From Trametes villosa (Eukaryota; Basidiomycota; Agaricomycetes; Polyporales; Polyporaceae): a stretch of 64,000 bases of DNA. Positions within the stretch are counted from its first letter, which is position 1; each line of letters starts with the position of its first letter. The notes beneath the pieces are model-generated. The model was not told where the DNA came from, did not search any database, and was given only the letters and a program-made list of their open reading frames with translations. The position numbers and the translations under genes are program-made. The stretch spans positions 372,001-436,000 of the forward strand of contig PUDQ02000014.1 of NCBI GenBank assembly GCA_002964805.2, given 5' to 3'. Shown here in pieces: positions 1 to 11,950 of this stretch.

Positions 1-316
1 GCTATATCGCCGTATGCTCGATTTTATGCTGATCTTTGTCTTTGCTTGCTGCAAGTTCGGGTAGACCAGAGGCGAACGTCAGTCGCTTCTGACTAAAGTT
101 TCGTCCTCGTTTGACGAGGTCCGACAAATCCTATGTAGCTTGCTGCTCAGTGACGCAATGAATACACCTACGGGTATAGACGGTAGTGGGTATGATACAA
201 GTGCTAAACAGCACGGAGGGAATCGCTAGTATACAGTATACAGAACGTAGAGTATGATACGTGTCGTACGGCGAAGATGCCGGATACAGCGTTGTACCTT
301 GCACCTGCGGTCGCTC
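1..316. other. Intergenic, left edge
   Basis: This stretch lies downstream of the stop codon of the FunK1-type gene. It is AT-richer than its surroundings and I see no credible coding exon, RNA gene or repeat. It presumably holds the 3' UTR and terminator of that gene, but I cannot place a poly(A) signal with confidence. Confidence 0.4.
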
Positions 317-3130
317 TTATCGGAATCGCAGCGGCCTCGCCCGAAGCAAGTTTTTCGTCGACTTCCTCTCCTGCGTGCCTGTAGTGTCGGCGCGTTCTGG
401 AGACTTCGACGCCGGGTCAGTGGCAGATTCGCTTGAATCCACTCGCGCCTTCTTCGACGAGCTCGTAGCGCATCCGCTTGCGTCATTGACCTGCACGGCG
501 CTGAGCTCCGGCGACGGAGGGGGCCGCTTCTTAAAGCTCCATCTCTCGCCAAGCTGGTCGCCTACGAAGTCGTCCCCGGGCCAGGAGTATTGGCGAAGGC
601 ACAAACGGAAGATTTCGATGGTCGCGGCGTGTGCGTCCAGCCGTGCGGCCGTTTGTCTCGTCTCTTCCGACCTGGCCTCGGCCTTGGCGGCGGCGGTGCG
701 AGCTCTAGCGTCTGCGACCGCGGCGATCGCGGCTGCACGAGCCTCCTCCGAGCGCCGGATGAGCTTCCTGCGTCGGTCTAAAGGGTCCGGGAATCCATCG
801 GTCAAGACTTTGCGCTGCGGGACAGCCACCTTCTCCTGGACTTGGCAAGGGGCGCTGTCTTGAGAGCGCTTCCGCTCTGCCGCTGCCACGGCTGCGTCGA
901 AGTCTTCAGCTTGCGCCTTGAGTCTGCGGTACCGCGCGTTGAACAGCCCGAGCCAATTGTCAAGGAGGTCGTTGAGAGGGTGGCATGCAGCGTTGTCCTT
1001 GTCCAGGAAGTAGAGGTGCGTCATGTCGAAGGTAAGTCTGCCGTCAGTGACTGCGCGGATCTTCTCAAAACTGCACCGCCTGCTGCCAATCTGGTCGTTT
1101 ATGATCATGAAGCCACCGAAGTAGCTAGCGATGAAATACCCGACGTTCTGCTTGTGGGTGTGTCGGAGATAGCGGACGGAGTGGTAAAGCAGCAGGTGGA
1201 AGAAGGATTCGAGCTCGTCTGCCACGCCAATTGGGCGTTCGGGGCGCATGGAGCGCGCCGCAGACATATACGGCCATGTTCCCTGACGATCGAGTGAGAA
1301 TTATGCAAGTGCAACAAAGGGAGCGGCGAGCCATAGCATGGGCACGTACCGTCTCTTCAGGCTGCCTTGTATACTGCTGTGTACCATCTTTGGACGTGTA
1401 CCTGGCGAGCCTCCAGCCGGTCAGAAACCCGTGCCAGGTTACGCGTCGCTTTCCGGTGCGCCCCGTCTGAGTCCTAGGCAGTATGAGCACGTTCCCTGGG
1501 CTTATGTTGCAGTGGAGCAGGTTGAAGTGGGTGAATGCATCGCGGTGCGCTGTCGAGCTTGACGTGAATACCCGCGACGCTGTACGTGTAGGAGCGGAGC
1601 AACTCACTAACGATAGAGTCTAGAATCAGGCGAACAAGTTGCCGGCCGCTACTGAGCTGCTCAAATTTGAGGCAGACCTCTTCCACAACAATGCGGTAGT
1701 GGATGAGCAGCTGCCTGCCTTCGACGAGCTCCTCGAGCTCTTCTTCTTCTTCCTCTCTGGGACGTTTCGCCCCATACGCGGAGGTGGAGGGGGTGCTGTC
1801 AGCCACCGAAGATGTTGAGGAGTGCGAATTCATAGCGTATTGCGCCACGAAAATTTTCTGGGCGAGTACGTCGCCATGTTCAACGACGGTCGGAATGGCC
1901 AACTTGATATCGGGGTTAGACGCCATTGCGCAGAGGTAGTTGCCTTCAGGCTCCGCGCCGTCGTACAGGGGCCTCCAGGTATCCTTCAAGAAGACAAACC
2001 GGCTGCCCTCGACGTCGTAAGCGATATAGCCACGGGTGCCGCGACCAAACAACGAGGCAGAAGTGAAGACGGGCTTGCCGACAAGGAACTCGCGTGCAGC
2101 CAGGCCAGAGCCAACTAGCAGCTTGTACCGCGGCCATCCAGATTCCAAGGAGTCCCGGAAGCCGTCACGAACGTATTTGAAGATCGGATCCGAGGGCAGC
2201 GGTGACTTTCCTTCTGCTTGGCCACCCTCTCCATCTGTCAAAGAGGGGTCGAAGAAGTCGGGAATGTCGTCGAGTTCGCAGGAAGGCACGTCGAGAGCTG
2301 GGTTCTCGAGGGCCCATGCGTCCATGAGCCTGTATTCGGCGGAGTCAGGGGAAAGCAGTGTCGCCGTAGGATCGATGCCTTGTTGTTCGTCCGTCAGGCT
2401 CGCGAACGTGAGCAGGAACCGCAGGAGAGAGGTCGGGTCCTCCACGTAGTTCGTAGCCTCCGTCACGATGAGCCCTGCGCGATCCCAGCGCATGGCGCGA
2501 AACTCGTCTCCGTTGATCAGGAGAGAGTATAGCCACGTGCGATGCTGGTGCTGGAACGCGTCAAAGGCATACGAGAGAAGCTGTTCCTGAACTCGAGCCT
2601 GCGTTGGAGACCACCACGCCTCTGGGTTCCCTTTGGTCTGGTCAAACCGGTCGTAGTCAGCTCCTCCCTGCTCGAACTTGATGTAAAGGCGAAGGTGGGT
2701 CCAATCGGGGAGGCCGTCGTCGTTCGGGAGCATGTCGGCAGGATAGAGCGCAGCGTCAAGATTCCACCTCCTAGGGTACGAGGCATAGTCCTCGTACTCC
2801 CAAGTAGCTGCACGTAGCTGAGATGGGAGTATGACCTTGTTAATGATCTCGTCGACCTAAAGAGCTTCATGTCAAGGATGTTGTAGGCAGAGCGTGTAAT
2901 AAGCGCACAATGGTCTGCCCGATGTCAACATCACTGGCGTCTTCGGATAGCTCACTACCCTCCGTCTCACTACCCTCCGTTTCACTACCCTCCGTGTCGA
3001 AGAGCGCGTTGACCGCCTTGGTCATGATGTCGAGGGCCGTTTGCGATGGCTTGGGCATGTCCCCGCTGTCTTTGGGCCATAGGATGTTCTTCTCAAAGTG
3101 TTCAAGAGTTGTGAGCATAAGCCTGTCCAT
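317..3130 (-). CDS. FunK1-type fungal protein kinase-like protein, probably catalytically inactive
   Basis: Four exons: 3130-2909, 2856-1608, 1549-1350 and 1282-317, giving 878 aa in frame. FunK1 kinases are expanded in mushroom-forming fungi. Family signatures seen are GRGTRGYIAYDVEG followed by VFLKDTWRP (glycine-rich region and lysine strand), and a late HFNLLHCNISPGN segment in place of the usual LHRDISxGN. The catalytic Asp is therefore Asn. The following GFLTGWRLAR segment lacks the Asp residues of the usual IDWDLS motif. GTWPYMSA matches the conserved GTYRFMS block. An acidic repeat of three SETEG-like units lies near residues 45-60, a Glu-rich run in the middle, and a basic, Ala-rich tail at the C terminus. 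The ATG at 3130 is the first in frame; a further 5' exon cannot be excluded. Family membership is secure; loss of catalysis is inference. Confidence 0.85.
2945..2998 (-). repeat. In-frame 15-bp tandem repeat in FunK1-like exon 1
   Basis: Three near-identical 15-bp units (plus-strand core actaccctccgt) lie end to end and encode repeated acidic Gly-Ser-Glu-Thr-Glu units. The unit length keeps the frame, so copy number could vary between strains without breaking the gene. Confidence 0.8.
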
Positions 3131-3578
3131 GATGTTAGCGAGAGTGAAGTAGTGGGGGGTAGGGAAGGTCGTGGTTGAGGGAAGAGCCCCTTGCCGGCCG
3201 GCGCTAACGAATACGTTCAAGTTAACCCTGCCATTTTGGGACAACTCAATCGTAGCCACATCAAGCGCTCGTCTGCTTTCCTTTCGCCCCAACTCGCGCT
3301 GAGGTCGCGTAGCTACGCCTAATCCCAGTTAAAAAAACGCGCCAGATCAGATATCGTACAAACATGCTCACATTCAGAAGTTGCACAGGAGGCCCGGAGG
3401 AATCTGCAACGGCCCCTGCATCTCTCAACGACCCACAAGTTCCAGGCAAGCAGACGATCGGCCTAAGGTCTTGCTGCTGAAGATGAGATGGTATATTCAC
3501 AGATGAAAGATATGAAAGACTATGGATACAGTGGTGGGGGCGGTTTATGGCCACGCCATGCGACTAGCGAGGCCAGGT
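3131..3578. other. Intergenic between FunK1-like gene start and HSP20 stop
   Basis: Holds the promoter side of the FunK1-like gene and the 3' flank of the small heat-shock gene, both on the minus strand. No further exon is recognisable. A run of seven A lies near 3331. No convincing TATA box was identified for the FunK1-like gene. Confidence 0.35.
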
Positions 3579-4187
3579 TCAAGAGACGGTGATCCTCTGC
3601 GGCTGCGGCTCCGCTGCCTGTCTCGGGAACGTGACAGTCAGAACGCCGTTGTCCATCTCGGCCCTGATCTCCTCGGGCTATAAGAGTAAACAGTAAGCGT
3701 CCCGCTCGTATAAAGCTCCCAATGAGATGAGCGACATACCTTTACACCCTCGGGGACGGGCAGCGAACGCGCGAAGCGACCGAACCGCCGCTCGCGCACG
3801 ACGTAGCCGTTCTCTTGCTTCTCGGTTTCGGCCTTTGACTCGCCAGAGACGGTGAGAACGTTGTTGCGGAGGTCGATGTTCACGTCCTGCTTGTTGATGC
3901 CCGGAAGCTCGAACGTCGCGCTGACGATGTTCTTCTCCTTGTCTTCGTGGACGTCGACTCTGCATGCAGACGTTAGTGAACATGTCTAGACAGGACCGCT
4001 CACGAGTAGCTACGTACCTTGGGCGCAGGACGCGAGGCGCGTTGTTGGCATGCTGGGCCTGCAGTTGGTTGTTGCCGCGAGCGGCGGCTCCGCCAGTGCG
4101 CCGAGCGAAAGCGTCATCGAAGAGGCGATCGAACTCGGAAAAAGGGTCGCTGAAGACCGAGTCATTGAAGAAGTTGACGAGAGACAT
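3579..4187 (-). CDS. Small heat-shock protein (HSP20/alpha-crystallin family)
   Basis: ATP-independent holdase chaperone, presumably cytosolic. Three exons, 4187-4018, 3959-3740 and 3677-3579, join in frame to 162 aa, a usual length for fungal HSP20. The N terminus MSLVNFFNDSVFSDPFSEFD is followed by a Gln/Ala-rich linker. The alpha-crystallin domain starts near residue 57 (VDVHEDKEKNIVSATFELPG) and continues through INKQDVNIDLRNNVLTVSGE. It ends in the conserved GVLTVTFPR strand, followed by a short basic tail QPQRITVS. Introns are 58 and 62 nt with GTACGT/GTATGT donors. A TATA-like box is present about 120 bp upstream of the ATG. I looked for heat-shock elements upstream and found TTC/GAA blocks but no clean three-unit array. 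Confidence 0.95.
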
Positions 4188-4304
4188 GGTTATGAAGAGG
4201 GTGAGGGCGAAGTTGTTGAGAAGAGGAAAGGTGAGCGAGAGGGTGAAGCGACTTCAGATGTTGTCTTGTTTTCTGCTGACCTGTTCAGGTACGAGGTTAG
4301 GTGT

Positions 4305-4312
4305 CCTTTATA
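4305..4312 (-). promoter_or_regulatory. TATA box of the HSP20 gene
   Basis: TATAAAGG on the minus strand, 118-125 bp upstream of the HSP20 start codon. The same octamer stands at a similar distance from the secreted-protein gene at 6784. Confidence 0.55.
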
Positions 4313-4319
4313 CATCCTC

Positions 4320-5961
4320 AGCGGCCGTATCCAGAGCTTTCTGCGTGCCGCATGACGTTTTCGCGCGTTCTCGGCGTTTGCTGGGGCGAACTCTGGATAG
4401 ATCGACGAAAGTACGAGAATAGTCCATGTAGGCGCCCAAGCCTTCGTGGCGTTGAGTAGTGTTTTAGGAAAGGCGCCCACGCGACGCCAAACACGTGCAA
4501 AGCTTCCGCCACACCGACTCGATTCTGCTGGCGAACCTGCTCTTTGCAATCATTTGAACGACTCGACCTATCTTCCTCGTAATGTCTAGCGCAGCTCTGT
4601 AAATGCCACGAGTTCCCGATGAACTGCGTATTGAAGCCATGTGGTGTTGCAGCGGATACATCAGACCATAGGGCCCGGGTAAGTGGCGCTCGACTTCAAA
4701 TCCGAGTCCCGACGTCACCCAGGGCTATCAGTTCAATGATAGAAGTTGTGAGAGCTCATCCATCTCTCGTATTCACAGAAGCGGGCTCTTCGCGTACCCA
4801 AGAGCCTCTTCGACAGCCCGATGCGCGTCGTGAGCTTGTTAAACTCATGCCAGTTCATTTCCGCTTCGGACTCGGACTATGCATGCGCCGATTTTACCCG
4901 TCGATGTTTGGTCCGCACGTACACGGCCTCCGCACCTTCATCTTCAGGATGGGATTCCGGCGGCCGAGGGCCCGAGTATCAGACCAATGTGCAAAGATAT
5001 GCGCGCTATATTTGTGGTCGCCGCTTGCTCCGTCGTGCGCGACTGACTTCTCGGCCGGAGTGCCGATTATAGACCACGACGTCGAGACGAGGCTCCCTCA
5101 GATCGACGACCGGGCTGGGTCCGTCCTGCGTTACGAACGGTAGCCAGACACTTCACAACTTCTGCTTCCGCACTCGATATCCTCCCCGTTGTCAACGTCC
5201 GGGCTTGAACTGGCTCGCAAGGACGCACCGCCCGGCTGCGGCTTTCCCGACAAGTCGCCAGAATATCACGAGCCCGCAGCGCACGGCCTGGGAGCAAATA
5301 ACGCACTCCGTCCTTCGAATTGCCACGCCTCGATGTCCGCGGCGAAGGTGGAGCGGCGGGATTCACAGATCCCGGGCGTGCGCAGAGAAGCGCGGCGAGC
5401 GTGGGCGGCTGCGGGACACGTCCGGACGAGAATGGCAGGTGTTGTGGATCGACGGCGGGCGTGGGAGGGCGCGATGGGACGGGTCGCTTTGTGCTCGCAA
5501 GGACGTGCGAAGGAACATAGAGCGCAATAGTACGCTCAATATACGAAACAAACGGTGTCCGACGGGACTAAGTGGCTTAAAAAGGCCTCATCTCCCAGAT
5601 TTTCGCGAGTCGCGCGATTGTTGTTGTCACTCTGCATGCCAAACTCGGGTTCCGTGTATAAGGCGGGTCAACATTCAGATTCAGATTCAGGAGTCATACA
5701 GGCAGATTGTATCCAGTCGAGTCGAGTCCATTGTAACCGGTATCCAGAGGCTCAGACAGGGGAAGAGTGCACCTCACGTTCTCCGCGTGCCATCTAGATC
5801 TTCGCTCGCCGCGCTTGGGGACCTCGCGCGGGCGGGTCTAGTTCGGGGAGGCGGGCCACCGTGCACATGGCCGCGCCATGATCTAGTCGAGGACAAAGAA
5901 AATCAGCAACCCGTGGAAAAACCGCGGCTGGAATAGGGCTAGGCGTACCTCTATGGGGCGC
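4320..5961. other. Long intergenic stretch without a recognisable gene
   Basis: Open frames at 4619-5143 and 5205-5936 (plus) have no recognisable domain, no convincing splice extension and composition typical of chance GC-rich frames. A CAGATTCAGATTCAG direct repeat lies near 5670. The right end holds the 3' flank of the secreted-protein gene. No tRNA or transposon ends were seen. Confidence 0.3.
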
Positions 5962-6784
5962 TTAGAGACCGAGGAGGGTCAGGAGGAGGGTGATGCCGAG
6001 GGTGCGGATGACGCCGACGACGGCGCCGAGCAGCGGCACCAGGATGACGACGAGGTCGACGAGGACGGCACCGACGATGACGAGGACGGCCTGGAGGAGG
6101 GTGCCGACGAGCTCACTATGGACGAGTTAGATTTGGCCGCTGGTGGGCGAGGTTGTGAGTTGCTTACCCAACACCGACGAGGAGGAGGAAGAGAGCGGGA
6201 GCGAGACCGCCGTGAAGGAGGGTGATGACGGCGCCGACGGCGTCGAAGACGAGCTGTCGCGGGTGTTTTAGTGACTAGCATGGAAGAGAACGCCGGAGAA
6301 GCTTACGATAATGACGGCAGCAAGGAGATGAGCGACCTCGACGGCAGTGAGGATCAGGGTGCCGTCGAGCGAAGCAAGGATGATCTTGATGGGGAGGCCG
6401 CCAAGACGGTGAACGCGAGTGGTCGAGGTGGTGAGGACGTTCTTGATGCCGTTGACGGAGGGGGTGAGGCCCTCGACGGTCGCGTTCTTCTTGGTCGCAA
6501 ACTCTGCGGAAGCATTCAGTGATTGCACTCCAAAAAAGGAATCGCTTCGGGAACGCACTCAGCTGGTTGGTGAAGGGGAGCAGCTGGGTCTGGGCGTCGG
6601 TCAAGATCTTAGCGAGGCTGTCCTGAGCCTCGTCGGCGCGGACGAGGCCGACGAACTCGGTGGAAGCGACGGGGAGGGCCTCGCGGACGGCGAGGTCAGC
6701 GGAGGTGCCCGTGGTCGGGATGGCGGAGGTGACCGCGCTGAACGCGAGGGTCGCGAAGATGGCGATGGAGCTGAAGGAGAACAT
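5962..6784 (-). CDS. Small secreted hydrophobic protein
   Basis: Four exons, 6784-6559, 6503-6307, 6253-6168 and 6115-5962, give 220 aa in frame. The N terminus is a signal peptide ending near Ala-Ile-Pro (residues 20-23). After a short central region with a KKNATVEGL segment (possible N-glycosylation site) the protein becomes almost entirely Val/Leu/Ile/Gly/Ala. Three hydrophobic stretches correspond to exons 2-4, ending TLGITLLLTLLGL. I recognise the general layout of a recurrent basidiomycete family of secreted proteins of unknown function with this kind of Val/Leu-rich C-terminal half; no enzymatic motif is visible. It could act at the cell surface or membrane, which is inference. The last intron has a clear CTAAC branch point and a TAG acceptor. 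Confidence 0.8.
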
Positions 6785-6895
6785 CTTGGAAGTGAAGGAG
6801 GGGGTGGGGGGTGTCTGAGCGACTGGAAGGCTGGAGGAGCTGGGGACTCGAAGACTGACTGGATGCCAATGTCGAACTGGGTCGGCGAGGGCCTG

Positions 6896-6903
6896 CCTTT
6901 ATA
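6896..6903 (-). promoter_or_regulatory. TATA box of the secreted-protein gene
   Basis: TATAAAGG on the minus strand about 115 bp upstream of the ATG at 6784, in the same octamer context and spacing as the HSP20 gene. Confidence 0.55.
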
Positions 6904-6919
6904 CCCGCGCAGCGCCCCT

Positions 6920-9900
6920 GCGTGCATTTTCCGTGGCTGGTCTGGCGACGCCCCGGAGGCCTGGGGCAACCCTGGTGTCTGACTGGAGGAAGTGAGCGCG
7001 AAGGGTTTCACCGCCAAGGTGCATGCACTCGGAACCGTGCGCGCAAACGCCCGCGGGGACAGCAGCGATCACACGGTAGCTTGTACTCCACAAGTGAATG
7101 GCCGCCCTCCGTGATTCTCGTGTTCTGGGAGAATGGCGACAATTGCTTGACAGCGGACCAGAAAGCGTTGATTGAGCGGCGGACGGTACGCGCCCCAAAA
7201 GCGTGACGCCGCATGTTCGTTCATCTTAGCGAGCCAATGGGAGGCTGAGACATGCGCAGCGCCTATAATGACTGTGTCGGTCCTTGGGTAAGATGCGTGT
7301 ACAAGGCGGACATAGAAGGCTTCGTGCATCGCGCGCGGAGAGTGGCGGAAGGCAGGTGTTCTCGGCTTCTATTGCAGAGCCCCAAGGACGCATAGCAAAT
7401 GAAGGATTGCGAACGCTACGTGCAGGATGAGGACATCAGGAACGAATTGCGACGAATGGCAGAATATACATCCCATCCTGCATCAAGGGTTCGAAACAAA
7501 CGAGGAATGATGCTCTCCGGTGGTGTTGTTTTTGGATGAGGACATAAGACGGCGGTCGGAGTGACCGAGCCATGTTACGCCGCGGCCTGACACATTGACA
7601 GAAAGGCGCAACGGCTTGACAGGCAAACGCAATTGTAGATGAGACGCAAATCTCTGCCGGCAGAGCGTAGGCCGAGTGCAGACCGAGACGTGCAAGAGTA
7701 CTGCTAGCTGGAAGGAGAAGACAGAAGGCGTTCAATTAACTCAGAATTTTGGCTTAGAGTTCGCGTTCCCACGACACAGACGCCCAAGATCCTCGGTCTC
7801 GTGCACAACAGGACCAAACAGCGCCGGGTACGCACGGCCGTCGGCGGCCTCTTCCCCTCCTCCTCGACGGTCGAGATCGACTAGAGCGTCTTCAATTCCT
7901 GTCTCGCCTCGCCGCTTCTAGGCTCATATGCAAAACTTCGCGGGAAGTGGGCGGCGTTAGCAGCGCTTCCAGCGGGCGCAGGCCGCTTCAGTGCGGCGGG
8001 AGACTGGTCGCGACCCGCTGCGATGGCGGGCGATCCACCTTCTCCCGTACATGTCAGTTTCACTAGGTGAGGAACCGTTCGTAAACCCGATGTATAGTCA
8101 CTCTTCTCTCATGTGACACTGACATGTTTCTCGGGGCCCGCAGGTTTTTGGCTTTGCTCTCCTCCACAGAGAAGTCCTGATCACGCAAGAAGCCACGATG
8201 AAGTGTCGAGGCGGATTTCTGTCCCACGACTCGCAGAGACCAGGCGGGTCTTCGCCTGATCATCGGGAATTAAACTCCACTCGTACGTATACCACATCCT
8301 CTCATCTGTCATCCGCTTTTGTGCTCGGACGCCGGTCCCGCTGCACGCAGTCGGGAGACTACACTTTCGTTGTTTGCAAGACGCTGTACCCCGCGGATAT
8401 CCGACTCATCGTGTTGATGTGCACCTCCTGATATGCCAAGGACACAGTGGGGCTGGGAATCCGCGGGGGTACATCTCGTACACCATCTAATACTCCCGGT
8501 CACGCCTTCGGACCAGCTTCTGGCCATAGCCCCATCTGTCCCTACGCGCCTCAAGGGTCACGTACGGCGGATGGTTGGTTTTGTCGAGACGGGCATGGAC
8601 TGGCTCGGGCTCAATGATCGGCTGGTATACATCTGTTCCCTATTTCTGCCCCTTCTCCCGCACTCCGGCGGTGCTGGGCCTGCTCAGCGGACACACGTGT
8701 CTTCTTTTCGGAGCGCTTGCGCCTCGCTGTGGGTCGTCGCTACCGCGGGGGCCGGAACAAATCCCTTCATTTACCATTCTCAGAGCTATGTCGCTATTCT
8801 AGACCGCCTTTGCACATGCAGCTCTGCCTCGACCCCGTCGGTGCTCGTGTACAGCGCATGTCGCCGCGACATCATCACGTGTGTATGTTTTCGGGACAAC
8901 GCGCTGCCTGCGCGGCGTTACGGCTTTGCGGACGGAGTGTTCACGCCTGCGACTCGTCGGGAGCGAGATCCAGACCGCCTGCGCCCGGTGGGTTGGTGGG
9001 GCCGTGCGAAGTACAGGTCGCAACCCTGAGTCGCCCACGGAGAAGTTCATGCAGCGCATCCATGACGTGCTGAGTCCGTACGGACAGCGGTCAACTGCCC
9101 AGGCACACATCTCAGCCATGTCGTCATGGCTTCTGCGAGACGCCGGACGTCAAAGACACCGGCCGGCGGGACGTGATATGCCATATTGACTACTGCGTGC
9201 GTGGGCTGTATCTGCGCGTTGCCGCGCAGGAAGCACGGAACACCTTTGAGCTGCGTTCGCGCTGAGCATCACGATGCATGACGCGCCATATGAGGCGTCG
9301 CGGTCCGGAGAAGCAGAAGCCGGGGGGACAGGAATAGGATGAGTAACGCAGCCCGCTTTCGACATGACACTCCTGGGAGGGGTGCCTGCGAGGCGATGGC
9401 TGGCCGTCGACTGCTCAGGCCTCTCCCCCCGGCCCCGAGCCCCCTCAGCTCCCGCCTAGGAGGTCCTTCGATGCACTAGAATCCTGGGGCGTACCTTGCT
9501 TCCGCTATGTGCGCGTTGTCGGTGCCGTATACGACGAGCGCGACCTTTGAACCCGGATGCTGGCGAATCTGAAGCGCTGCCGGCCGAACGCCGTGGTGAT
9601 GCGTTTTCGATGTCGGTGACGGGCGCATCTCCACGCCGATTGGACAACACGCATGAGCTCTGGGGAAGGGGGAAGTCAGCGATACGCACCAGTACGGTCA
9701 CCAGAACGTTAAACTCGTCGCGAGGCGTACCTGCCGAGTGCAGAAGACCGTCGACTGAGGGGTCAGCTAGGAGCGCATCGACGTGCAGAGTGCAAGGGCC
9801 CCGCTCCTCGCCTCCACGGAGATAGAGGTGACGGCCTTCCATTGCAAGAGCAGCAGCTTGGCGCCTGCCCGAGTCCTTGTCCTTGGTGTCATGCTCAGCG

Positions 9901-11950
9901 TCGTCAGCACCGGTGGAAGCGGGCGCAGGCACAGCTGTCATGACGTCTCCACTTTGTCCCGGTGTTGTGCAATACAGTCGTCCACCCCTGACAGATGCAG
10001 ATACCTCTTTGCTGACGCAATTCCGTTGCGCGTTCGACAAGCATGAGTCTCAGTTTACTCTGTGGTCGCATCATGGGGTTGACTGTTCCGTTCGCACGCT
10101 AGCGGGGAGCAGGGATTGTGTAGTGCGCCTAGCGTGGAAAGGATCGGCCGGCGGGGCAGCGAGGTGTCCGCTCGTTGAGCTCCGCGGGGCCTGTGCGGAA
10201 CCTGTGCGAGGGAGTAGACGAACCGGTATGGACAGATGAAGCCGCCAAGCGAGTCCCCGGATCCTGTCCAGTTACTACCTCAGTTCAGTCCTTGCGGATG
10301 CCCTTGTTCTCCTGTCACAGTGAGCGATCCGTGCGGCGACGGAACTTCGCTGAAGGAGTGTCCAAACTATATCTTCCTCACCTATCATACGAAGTCGATG
10401 CAAGAGAACGCATCCGCCGCGAGGTCGCATTGCAACCGGTAGAGTTGGCATTCATCGCCCTGGTGGAAGAGATGAGCCGGACGTCCTGCGAAGCGCGGGG
10501 AAAGTAAGCTACCGGACGCCTTGCGCGTCGAAGGGATGAGCGGTACCGGATGCCTGTTTCGGCTATTCGGGGAGGCGGGAGCGGCGGCCTCGCAGTCGTC
10601 GTACCCCACCCCGTTCTGTCGATCCGCCCTCATGCTCCCGACCGCACTTGCCATTTGTTGGCTCGTCCTCCGCGTGGTGACTGTTCTAGAGGCGCTTGGA
10701 GGTACGTGGATGGAAGAACCGGCGTTCAGAGAGCAGTTCTTGCCCCTGCTCGTCGGCAGCTTCTAGTGGACGGCTTGGTGGGAAAGGTTCGGTGCCGCGA
10801 CCCGCATTCCACCACGACTCGAGTAGAACAGGGTGTGGATCAGCGACCTTGATACAACGTTGTTCGAGATAAGCTGGGGCGTGGAGGCGATTGGGCGAAA
10901 ACGTTGTGCTTGGAGTTTGCGCCGAGGGTCGGTCCGCGGGAGAGGTGTTCCGGCTACGGGAAGAAGATTAGTTCAGCATGAGCAGCAGACACGCCGAGCA
11001 TATGCCCACCATGTCTCCCTTCCGCCTCGAACCGTGTCGTTTCTGTCGCTACAACGGCCGACATGTGGGCAGTCAGCAATGATACTGACTTTGCCCCGCG
11101 GCCGTATCGACGGGAGGCGCAATCTCTCCATTGTGATTCGAGGTGAAACGTGCCATAGGGCGCTCGAGCATCGTCTTGACGGGATGGTAGCATCGAGAAC
11201 GAGGAACGCGTAGTGATGGGGTCGCGCCGCATAGATACGGCTCGTAAACAAGTTGAACGCGTGCGCGCTCGAGGCGATCTAAATGGACATCGACAGATGA
11301 GACTATGTCGAAATACAACGAGGAAAGTCGGGTTCTCGCCGAGCGGGCGATTTCCAGCAATGCGGCTCTCCGATAGCTGGGATGTTGTTTAATGTAGGAT
11401 CTTTATAGGGCATAAACGTTACTCACCAGCAGACCAACATTGAGATCGTTATACCTCCATCCAATTATGAAGGCCCTTCTTCTGCCCAACAAAGGTCTCA
11501 ATAGCCTTCCGCGTTGTTGGGGGCAAAGGAGTGCGGTATGGGGCGTTTTCGCGAGCTCATCTTCTGCCATCGACTCGCAAGCGCGTGCGTGAAGGGGCAT
11601 TACCACACGTACATGTCCCCGGTGCGTATACGTGAAGCGGGGCCACTAGCGGGTGCCATAACATTTATATGTCCGTCGTGCCCCTGCAAAGCAGCTCGAA
11701 ATCGGCCTGATACACATATGCGTAAACTCTCAGCAAATCCGAGCTGAACGGAAGGATTTAGTGGGGAATTTCTCCGACACCACAGAAGGATTACCGCTAC
11801 GACCGCACATTCCCTAGACAGATTGCGCTCCGAGCGCCAGGGCCGTATTACTGCGATGAACTCCGGGAACTATGAGTGTGGTCTAGTGGATGGTGGTTGA
11901 GAAGAAGGAAAGCGCTTACCAGACGGCGCTCGGGGACGTCGGACTGACTG
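6920..11950. other. About 5 kb without a recognisable gene
   Basis: Many short overlapping frames occur on both strands but none shows a domain, a credible signal peptide or a splice pattern that extends it. The longest are 8433-9029 (+) and 9456-10040 (-). The latter is an uninterrupted 194-codon frame with an acidic/basic middle and an Arg-rich tail; it is the only one I would keep as a faint hypothetical candidate. No terminal inverted repeats, reverse-transcriptase or transposase motifs were noticed. The stretch could be decayed transposon or lineage-specific sequence. Confidence 0.3.
9456..10040 (-). CDS. Uncharacterised open frame, doubtful
   Basis: 194 codons without interruption in a gene-poor stretch. 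I recognise no domain. Features: an acidic Asp-rich segment near residues 45-58, a central segment rich in Gly, Leu and His, and an Arg/Ser-rich C terminus suggestive of out-of-frame GC-rich reading. No TATA box or clear start context was found. It may equally be a chance frame or part of a decayed gene. Confidence 0.15.
   Translation of the reverse strand: MSNAQRNCVSKEVSASVRGGRLYCTTPGQSGDVMTAVPAPASTGADDAEHDTKDKDSGRRQAAALAMEGRHLYLRGGEERGPCTLHVDALLADPSVDGLLHSAGTPRDEFNVLVTVLVRIADFPLPQSSCVLSNRRGDAPVTDIENASPRRSAGSASDSPASGFKGRARRIRHRQRAHSGSKVRPRILVHRRTS

Noticed and set aside
4190..4560. Heat-shock elements upstream of HSP20
   Set aside because: TTC and GAA triplets occur but not as three or more alternating units at 5-bp spacing, so I did not annotate an HSE.
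4619..5143. 174-codon plus-strand frame between the HSP20 and secreted-protein genes
   Set aside because: No domain, Arg/Ser-rich composition of a chance GC-rich frame, overlapping frames of similar length on both strands, no splice-supported extension.
8433..9029. 198-codon plus-strand frame
   Set aside because: Cys/Arg-rich with no recognisable motif and no promoter or splice support; neighbouring frames are equally long.
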